DNA from: Bordetella genomosp. 11 | GTDB taxonomy: Bacteria > Pseudomonadota > Gammaproteobacteria > Burkholderiales > Burkholderiaceae_B | DNA: 64,000 nucleotides | NCBI RefSeq assembly: GCF_002261215.1 | Contig: NZ_NEVS01000004.1 | Location: 1,612,001-1,676,000 of the forward strand | Reading direction: 5' to 3' | Notes under the pieces: generated by a model | Databases searched by the model: none | The model's input: the letters and a program-made list of their open reading frames with translations, nothing else | Told to the model about the DNA's origin: nothing | Made by a program: the position numbers and the translations under genes | Shown here: positions 58,807 to 64,000 of the stretch, piece after piece | Layout: each line of letters starts with the position of its first letter | How positions within the stretch are numbered: position 1 is the first letter of the stretch

Positions 58807-59716
58807 CTTCACCACGCCCGTCTGGGGTTATTTCGTCGGCGTCGTCGCCATGACCGGCATCGTCTGGTGCCTCTGGCTGCTGTACACCCAGCGCCGCTGG
58901 CTGGGCAAGGCGCCCGCCAACGAGCCGACCAGCACGGGGCATGTCTGGGATGGCGACCTGACCGAACTGAACAATCCCGTCCCGCGCTGGTGGACGGTCA
59001 TGTACCTGTTGATGTGCCTGTTCGCCGTGGGTTATCTGGTGCTGTTCCCCGGCCTGGGACACTACGGCGGCACGCTGGGCTATACCAGCGCCGACGACCT
59101 GCAGCGCCAGCGCGCCGCGCAGGACGCGGCCACGCGGCCCTTGTACGCCCGCTACGAAAACATGCCCGTGCCCGACATCGCGCGCGATACCCGGGCCATG
59201 GAGATCGGCCAGCGCCTGTTCCTGAACAACTGCGCCCAATGCCATGGTTCGGACGCCAAGGGCGCGCCCGGTTTCCCTAACCTGACCGACGGCGACTGGC
59301 TGTACGGCGGGTCGCCGGAGACCATCCTGCAGACCATCACCCAGGGCAGGCACGGCGTCATGCCGGCCTGGAACGGCGTCATCGATGCCCGCACCGCCTC
59401 CGATATCGCGGATTACGTGCGGTCCCTGTCCGGCCTGGGCGTGGACAAGTCGCGGGTGTTCAGCGGCAAGGATGCATTCGGCACCTATTGCGTGGCCTGC
59501 CATGGGGCGGACGCCAAAGGCAACCAGGCCCTGGGCGCGCCCAACCTGACCGATGACGTCTGGCTGTACGGCAGTTCGCAGCGCACGATCGAAGCCACCA
59601 TCCTGAATGGCCGCGACAACAGCATGCCGGCGCAGGAAGGCGTGCTGACGCCGGCGCAGATCCGCATCCTGACCGCCTGGGTGTGGCGGCAATCCAATAC
59701 GCCGGGCCAGCCATGA
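58799..59716 (+). CDS. ccoP: cbb3-type cytochrome c oxidase subunit III (di-heme c)
   Basis: The 305-aa protein has an N-terminal helix pair (about 8-25 and 60-82) and two class I cytochrome c domains with CAQCHGSDAKG and CVACHGADAKG. It accepts electrons from soluble cytochrome c. The stop overlaps the ccoG start. Confidence 0.95.
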   Translation: MSDFTTPVWGYFVGVVAMTGIVWCLWLLYTQRRWLGKAPANEPTSTGHVWDGDLTELNNPVPRWWTVMYLLMCLFAVGYLVLFPGLGHYGGTLGYTSADDLQRQRAAQDAATRPLYARYENMPVPDIARDTRAMEIGQRLFLNNCAQCHGSDAKGAPGFPNLTDGDWLYGGSPETILQTITQGRHGVMPAWNGVIDARTASDIADYVRSLSGLGVDKSRVFSGKDAFGTYCVACHGADAKGNQALGAPNLTDDVWLYGSSQRTIEATILNGRDNSMPAQEGVLTPAQIRILTAWVWRQSNTPGQP

Positions 59717-61092
59717 GCGTCGCCGATGCCCGGATCTACGCGCGGGCGGTCACCGGCCCCTACGCCAGCTGGCGCATCGTCTTCGTCTTCCTGACACAGG
59801 CCCTGTTCTACGGCCTGCCCTGGCTGCAATGGGACGGCCGGCAGGCCGTCCTGTTCGACCTGGGCGCGCGCCGCTTCTACCTGTTCGGCCTGGTCCTCTG
59901 GCCCCAGGACGTCGTCTACCTGGCCGTCCTGCTGGTGATCTCCGCGCTTGGCCTGTTCCTGTTCACCGCGCTGGCGGGACGGCTGTTCTGCGGTTATGCC
60001 TGTCCGCAAACGGTCTATTCGGAGATCTTTGCCTGGATAGAACGCAAGGTCGAAGGCGACCGCGCCGCCCGGCAACGGCTGGACCAGGGCCCATGGACGG
60101 CCCGCAAGCTGCGGCTGAAGGCGGCCAAGCACGCGCTGTGGCTGGGTATCGCATGGTGGACGGGCAGTACGTTCATCGGCTATTTCGCGCCGATCCGGCA
60201 GTTGGCGCACGACCTGTTCACCTTGCAGCTGGGGCCGTGGCAGTGGTTCTGGATCGTGTTCTACAGCGTCGCGACCTGGGGCAACGCCGGCTTTTTGCGC
60301 GAGTCGGTGTGCAAATACATGTGCCCCTATGCCCGCTTCCAGAGCGTGATGGTGGACCGGGACACCTTCGTCGTCACCTACGACAAGCGGCGCGGCGAGC
60401 CCCGCGGCGGCCGCTCCCGCCATGCCGATGCGGCCGCCCTGGGCCTGGGCGACTGTGTCGACTGCCACTGGTGCGTGCAGGTCTGCCCCACCGGCATCGA
60501 TATCCGCGACGGGTTGCAGTACATGTGCATAGGCTGCGGCGCCTGCGTCGACGCCTGCAATGACGTCATGAAGAAGATGCAGTACGCCCCCGGGCTGATC
60601 CGCTACGCATCCGAGCGCGCCGTCGACGAAGGGCTCTCGCGCCGTGCCGCCATACGGCGGCTGCTGCGCCCTCGCACGATGGTGTACGGAACGCTGCTGG
60701 CCGGCCTGGTCGTCGCCCTGATGACGGCGTTGTGGCTGCGCCCGTCGCTGCGCATGGACGTCATCCGCGACCGCGGCGTGCTGGGCCGCGAGGTCGCGGG
60801 CGGCATGATCGAGAACGTTTACCGCCTGCAATTCATGAATACATCGGGCTCGCCCGTGCAGCTTGCGCTATCCGCCGACGGCCTGGACGGGCTGGCGCTG
60901 GCCTTGCCGGACGGCAGCACGACCGTACGGGTCGACGCCCTGGACAACAAGATCGTGGCGGTCGTCGCGCGCGCCCCGGCGGCGGGCGCCGCCCCGGGGG
61001 CCCATCGTATCGTCATCCACGCGCGCGGCACCGGTACCGACGGCGCCGCGCCCGCCACCGACGAAGCCGCCAGTTTCTTCATTCCGCAATGA
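59713..61092 (+). CDS. ccoG: Cytochrome c oxidase accessory protein CcoG (FixG/RdxA)
   Basis: The 459-aa membrane ferredoxin-like protein has helices near 26-48, 75-95 and 150-210. It has the Cys motif FCGYACPQTVYSE and two 4Fe-4S sites (CVDCHWCVQVCPTG, CIGCGACVDACN), then an Ig-like C-terminal domain. It reduces copper during cbb3 assembly. I chose the start at 59713, overlapping ccoP, rather than the upstream in-frame ATG. Confidence 0.93.
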   Translation: MSVADARIYARAVTGPYASWRIVFVFLTQALFYGLPWLQWDGRQAVLFDLGARRFYLFGLVLWPQDVVYLAVLLVISALGLFLFTALAGRLFCGYACPQTVYSEIFAWIERKVEGDRAARQRLDQGPWTARKLRLKAAKHALWLGIAWWTGSTFIGYFAPIRQLAHDLFTLQLGPWQWFWIVFYSVATWGNAGFLRESVCKYMCPYARFQSVMVDRDTFVVTYDKRRGEPRGGRSRHADAAALGLGDCVDCHWCVQVCPTGIDIRDGLQYMCIGCGACVDACNDVMKKMQYAPGLIRYASERAVDEGLSRRAAIRRLLRPRTMVYGTLLAGLVVALMTALWLRPSLRMDVIRDRGVLGREVAGGMIENVYRLQFMNTSGSPVQLALSADGLDGLALALPDGSTTVRVDALDNKIVAVVARAPAAGAAPGAHRIVIHARGTGTDGAAPATDEAASFFIPQ

Positions 61093-61154
61093 TGCCCGCC
61101 AAGCCCCTGCCATCCGGCCCTGCCGGTCCGCCATGCCCGCCAGGAGGCCCCGCC

Positions 61155-61406
61155 ATGAGAGCAACCCCGGTCCCGCCACCCCGCCCCTGGTACCGCGAAC
61201 CGTGGCCCTGGATCCTCATGGCGGGGCCGGCCGCCGTGCTGGCGGGCTGTGTCTTCACAATCTATCTGGCGGCAACCCGCTACACCGACCCGCCCATCAC
61301 CGAAGGGGTCACACGCGAAGGCCTGGTCGTACGCAAGGTCCCGGCGGTCCGCGCCGCGCCGCCGCGGGTGCCGGCACCGGCGCATCCAGATGCGCCCGGC
61401 AAATAA
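61155..61406 (+). CDS. Short FixH/CcoH-like membrane protein
   Basis: The 83-aa protein has a PRPWYREPWPWILMAGP motif followed by one helix (about 20-40) and YTDPPITEGVTREGLVV, resembling the N-terminal part of FixH. The usual periplasmic domain of FixH is absent, so it is about half the family length. I chose the ATG at 61155 with AGGAGG seven bases upstream; in-frame ATGs at 61089/61092 overlap the ccoG stop. Assembly role inferred. Confidence 0.65.
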   Translation: MRATPVPPPRPWYREPWPWILMAGPAAVLAGCVFTIYLAATRYTDPPITEGVTREGLVVRKVPAVRAAPPRVPAPAHPDAPGK

Positions 61407-61408
61407 AT

Positions 61409-61440
61409 GCGCCGCGCCGCATGCGTGTGCGGCGCGGCGC
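61409..61440. terminator. 13-bp perfect hairpin between convergent cco and asp operons
   Basis: GCGCCGCGCCGCA and TGCGGCGCGGCGC pair perfectly around a 6-base loop, two bases after the FixH-like stop. No T-run follows, so it is a likely bidirectional, possibly Rho-assisted, end. Confidence 0.6.
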
Positions 61441-61507
61441 CTTGCGGTTATGCCCCTGCGCGCGCGGACGGGTAACGGTTGGCACCCGCCCGCCGCGACC
61501 TGCCCCT

Positions 61508-63124
61508 CTACGGGGCCAGGGTTGCCGGCATGCCGACGGCCGCCACGAAGTCCTTGAAGTACTCGTCCAGCACCTGGCGGGTGAACTTGCCGATGGACGC
61601 GTACTCCACTTCGGTCAGGTTCGCCAGCGATACCCGTGCCGAGGTATCGACGACTTCGAACCCGTTGCCCGGCAGCAGCACCACACCGGTCTCTTCAGCC
61701 AGGCGGAACAGGAAGCGGATGCCGAGATCGCGCTCGACAAACCACTGTTCGAAGGCCGAGCCGTAGATCTTTCCGGCCAGCTCCTGCAGATCGATCAGCG
61801 TGTAGTAGTTGACGTCGTTCGGGCCGCGCTGGACCTCGATACCCATGCTGCCATACAGCGTCTGGTAGCGCTTGCGTATCAGTTGCTTGGCCGCCGTCTT
61901 GTAGCGTCCCTCGCGATCCATCAGGCCGTTCAGCGCGAACAGTGCCATTTGCAACTGCTGCGGCACCGATAGCCCGGCCGTGTGGTTGAGCGCGACCGCG
62001 CGGCTATCGGCCACCAGGCGGTCGATAAAGCGCAGCGCCGCCGGTTCGGCCGTCAGCGAGCTGTATCGGCGTGCCAATGCCTGCTTCTCGTCCTCCGGCT
62101 GGCTGGCCAGCGCCGCGTCCAGCACATTGTCCCGATGCAAGCCTATCGTGCCCAGCCGCCATCCCGTGGCGCCGAAGAACTTGGAAAACGAGTACACGCA
62201 TAGCGTATTGCGCGGGCAGCGGGCGAACAGCGACACGAAATCGTCGGCGAAAGTGCCGTAGACATCGTCGGTCACGATGATGAGATCGGGGCGGGCGTCG
62301 GCGACGAGCCTGGCCAGCGCGTCCAGCGTCGCATTGGACAGCTTGTTCGACGGCGGGTTGCTGGGATTGACCAGGCAGAACACCTTGACGGCGGGATCCA
62401 GCAGCTTGGCCATTTCGCTTTCGGGAAACTGCCAGTCGGCATGTTCGTCCATGCGCACGTCGACCACATCCAGGTCGTACTCGGCCAGCGCCGGGATCTC
62501 CAGGTACGGCGAAAATATCGGCGTGGCCAGCGCGATCCGGTCGCCAGGCCGGATCAGCTTGTTCACCGCCAGGCTCTGGAAGATGTAGGTCATCGCCGCC
62601 GTTCCCCCTTCCGTCGCGAAGAGCGAAAAATCGCCGCTGCATGGGATCGGGCCGAACATCTCCTGCGCCAGGTAGGCTTTGACGATTTCCTCCACATGCC
62701 GGAGCATGCGCGGCGGAGTCGGGTAATTGCACCCCAGGAAGGCCGCCACCATCTCTACCAGGAAGGCGTCGCGGTCCAGCCCCAACTGGTCTTTCACGTA
62801 GGCGATGGCCTTGCGCAGGAAGATGACGCCCTCGCCGGTCGCGTGGTGCGAGGCGTAGGCCTCGAAGCGCTGCACGATGCCGCGCGCCTCGGGCAGGCCG
62901 CCGAACCCGCTGTCCAGGTAGGCGTAGGAACGCGCCGCTTCCTGCATGGCGAACTCTCCCAGTGCCAGGAATGCGTAGCGCGGCAGCGTCGCCAGGAAAT
63001 TCGGATTGCCGCGTCCGGCATTCAGCATCAGCCGCTCGGCATCAGAGGACGCGGCGGCAGCGAGCTGGTCCTTGAGTTCGAACGGGCTCAAGGCAGAGAG
63101 CTTGGCGATATCCAGATCTAGCAT
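61508..63124 (-). CDS. aspD: Aspartate 4-decarboxylase (PLP, bifunctional aspartate transaminase)
   Basis: The 538-aa fold-type I PLP enzyme has the PLP Lys in SFSKFFGATGWRLG, LVNPSNPPSNKLS and the long N-terminal arm of AspD/AsdA enzymes. Length fits the ~530-aa family. It converts L-aspartate to L-alanine and CO2. With the AspT antiporter it forms a proton-motive aspartate/alanine cycle. The ATG at 63124 opens the family-like N-terminus; the antiporter gene lies upstream. Confidence 0.9.
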   Translation of the reverse strand: MLDLDIAKLSALSPFELKDQLAAAASSDAERLMLNAGRGNPNFLATLPRYAFLALGEFAMQEAARSYAYLDSGFGGLPEARGIVQRFEAYASHHATGEGVIFLRKAIAYVKDQLGLDRDAFLVEMVAAFLGCNYPTPPRMLRHVEEIVKAYLAQEMFGPIPCSGDFSLFATEGGTAAMTYIFQSLAVNKLIRPGDRIALATPIFSPYLEIPALAEYDLDVVDVRMDEHADWQFPESEMAKLLDPAVKVFCLVNPSNPPSNKLSNATLDALARLVADARPDLIIVTDDVYGTFADDFVSLFARCPRNTLCVYSFSKFFGATGWRLGTIGLHRDNVLDAALASQPEDEKQALARRYSSLTAEPAALRFIDRLVADSRAVALNHTAGLSVPQQLQMALFALNGLMDREGRYKTAAKQLIRKRYQTLYGSMGIEVQRGPNDVNYYTLIDLQELAGKIYGSAFEQWFVERDLGIRFLFRLAEETGVVLLPGNGFEVVDTSARVSLANLTEVEYASIGKFTRQVLDEYFKDFVAAVGMPATLAP

Positions 63125-63150
63125 GATGTGTCGTCCATTGGAAGTTAAGT

Positions 63151-63170
63151 GTCGCCGCGCCTGCGGCGAC
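63151..63170 (-). terminator. Hairpin between aspT and aspD
   Basis: GTCGCCGC and GCGGCGAC form a perfect 8-bp stem with a GCCT loop in the 65-base gap between the antiporter stop and the decarboxylase start. It could attenuate read-through or set unequal expression of the two genes. Confidence 0.45.
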
Positions 63171-63189
63171 GCGATGGATAGGCCGCCGG

Positions 63190-64000
63190 TCAGGCGGCAT
63201 TTTTGGAAACGAGGGCCACGATCACCGGGCCCCATAGCGTCAGGAAGACGTTGGCCACGGCGTAGGTCACGGTGAACGAGACCACCGGGGTGGCATTGCC
63301 CGCTTTCGCCAGCAGCGCGGCGAACGACGGGTTGGCGCTGCGCCCGCCGGCCACGCAGGCCAGGGCCTCGATGGGATTGCGGATGCGCAGCACGTAGTAC
63401 GAGAAGAAAAAGGTAAGGATCTGCGGGATGATCGTGACGCCCACGCCCAGGAAGAACAGCGTCAGGCCGTACTGCCTGATGGCCGCCAGGGCCTGCGGGC
63501 CGGCGGTGATGCCGACGATGCCCACGAACACGGCCAGGCCGAAGTCGCGCAGGAAAGTGGACGCCCCCACGGGCAGCGCGGCGAAGCGCGGGTGGACATT
63601 GCGCAGCCAGCCGAACAGCAGGCCCGAAAGCAGGCAGCCGCCGCCGCTGCCGATGGACACCGGCACGCCCAGCAGCTTGAACTGGATCATGCCGATCAGC
63701 ATGCCCAGGGTCATGCCTATCCCGAAGAACACGAAATCGGTGACGGCGCCCGCGCTGATCTTGTAGCCAAGACTGGACTGGACCCGATCCAGGTCCTTGG
63801 GAGTCCCCACGAAATGCAATTCGTCGCCGCGCTGCAGGGTCAGCTTGCGCAGCACGGGCAACTCTTCGCCCATGCGCCGCACGGCGGTCAGGAACACACC
63901 ATGGCGCGACTGGATACTGGCATGGTCATGGATATCGCCCAGCTCCCGGTGGCACAGCGCGGGGTTGGTCAGAATGATCTCGCGCCGTTCTTCGACCAAC
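63190..64000 (-). CDS. aspT: Aspartate:alanine antiporter AspT, C-terminal part (5' end outside window)
   Basis: About 269 residues are visible: the end of a TrkA-C-type cytosolic domain (LTLQRGDELHFVGTPKDLDRV) and the C-terminal membrane half of the Asp-Al_Ex family (GIGMTLGMLIGMI, GSGGGCLLSGLLFGWL, FGLAVFVGIVGITAG, GGRSANPSFAAL). The antiporter exchanges aspartate for alanine, generating proton motive force with aspD. The frame runs past the window edge. Confidence 0.88.
   Translation of the reverse strand, partial: LVEERREIILTNPALCHRELGDIHDHASIQSRHGVFLTAVRRMGEELPVLRKLTLQRGDELHFVGTPKDLDRVQSSLGYKISAGAVTDFVFFGIGMTLGMLIGMIQFKLLGVPVSIGSGGGCLLSGLLFGWLRNVHPRFAALPVGASTFLRDFGLAVFVGIVGITAGPQALAAIRQYGLTLFFLGVGVTIIPQILTFFFSYYVLRIRNPIEALACVAGGRSANPSFAALLAKAGNATPVVSFTVTYAVANVFLTLWGPVIVALVSKNAA

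Noticed and set aside
63182..63203. Hairpin plus T-run on the + strand resembling a Rho-independent terminator
   Set aside because: It overlaps the end of the minus-strand aspT coding region, and no + strand gene ends here. The T-run is part of the aspT coding sequence.
1..64000. CRISPR arrays, tRNA or rRNA genes, prophage genes
   Set aside because: I saw no regularly spaced short repeats, no tRNA-like cloverleaf in the gaps I read, and no rRNA or phage structural motifs.

Overview
The window is high-GC, gene-dense DNA, with antisense shadow frames almost everywhere. It looks chromosomal and fits a betaproteobacterium of the Alcaligenaceae (Bordetella/Achromobacter type). That placement rests on gene content: a HypT-like LysR beside a D-cysteine desulfhydrase-type gene, a PHB/Usp/BON stress cluster, a ccoNOQP-ccoG oxidase locus and an aspT-aspD pair. 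I saw no rRNA, tRNA, CRISPR array, transposase or phage gene.

Region 1 (1-2147) holds the end of an ABC transporter operon, a triple-BON protein behind an FNR/ANR-type box, and a host-attachment-family protein. Region 2 (about 2335-13297) is an 11 kb catabolic block on the minus strand. It encodes a PDR-type reductase, a cytosine-deaminase-like amidohydrolase, an NMT1-type ABC importer, an FAD oxidase, a CocE-type hydrolase, a creatininase-family amidohydrolase, a cysteine hydrolase and a cupin. A RutR-like TetR gene sits beside it, with a near-perfect RutR-type operator in front of the first gene. The block is flanked by decayed direct repeats made of the host-attachment gene tail plus part of a LysR gene, so it looks like an acquired insertion.

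Region 3 (13381-22945) has a LysR gene divergent from a D-cysteine desulfhydrase/cysteate-lyase gene. A polyamine-type ABC importer follows, then an M24 and an M20 hydrolase-fold protein, both lacking most of their metal ligands, and another LysR. Region 4 (23147-31665) holds a GST with a PPOX/ferredoxin-reductase fusion, a LysR divergent from an acyl-CoA dehydrogenase, a DUF4010/MgtC-type membrane protein, a family X DNA polymerase and ChaB.

Region 5 (31666-61406), together with a few outlying genes, reads as a low-oxygen adaptation island. Eleven 14-bp sites of the form TTGAY-N4-RTCAA lie upstream of BON proteins, the MgtC-type gene, class II ribonucleotide reductase/ChaB, universal stress proteins, phaB/phaC, the Pat-type acyl-CoA ligase/acetyltransferase and its divergent alcohol dehydrogenase, a stripped-down CcoI-like protein, and ccoNOQP. 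The island also carries a FixL-like heme-PAS kinase with a single-domain response regulator and a REC-PAS-NarX-type kinase. Embedded in it (45884-52292) is a five-gene operon (thermostable-hemolysin-family protein, acyl-AMP ligase, heme-oxygenase-like diiron protein, SDR, secreted TPR protein) divergent from an OmpR-type two-component system. A direct-repeat operator candidate lies between them. This is the best candidate here for an uncharacterised biosynthetic system.

Region 6 (61508-64000) holds an aspartate 4-decarboxylase and the C-terminal part of its aspartate:alanine antiporter, convergent with the cco locus. All functions are inferred from motifs and context by eye. No database search was run.
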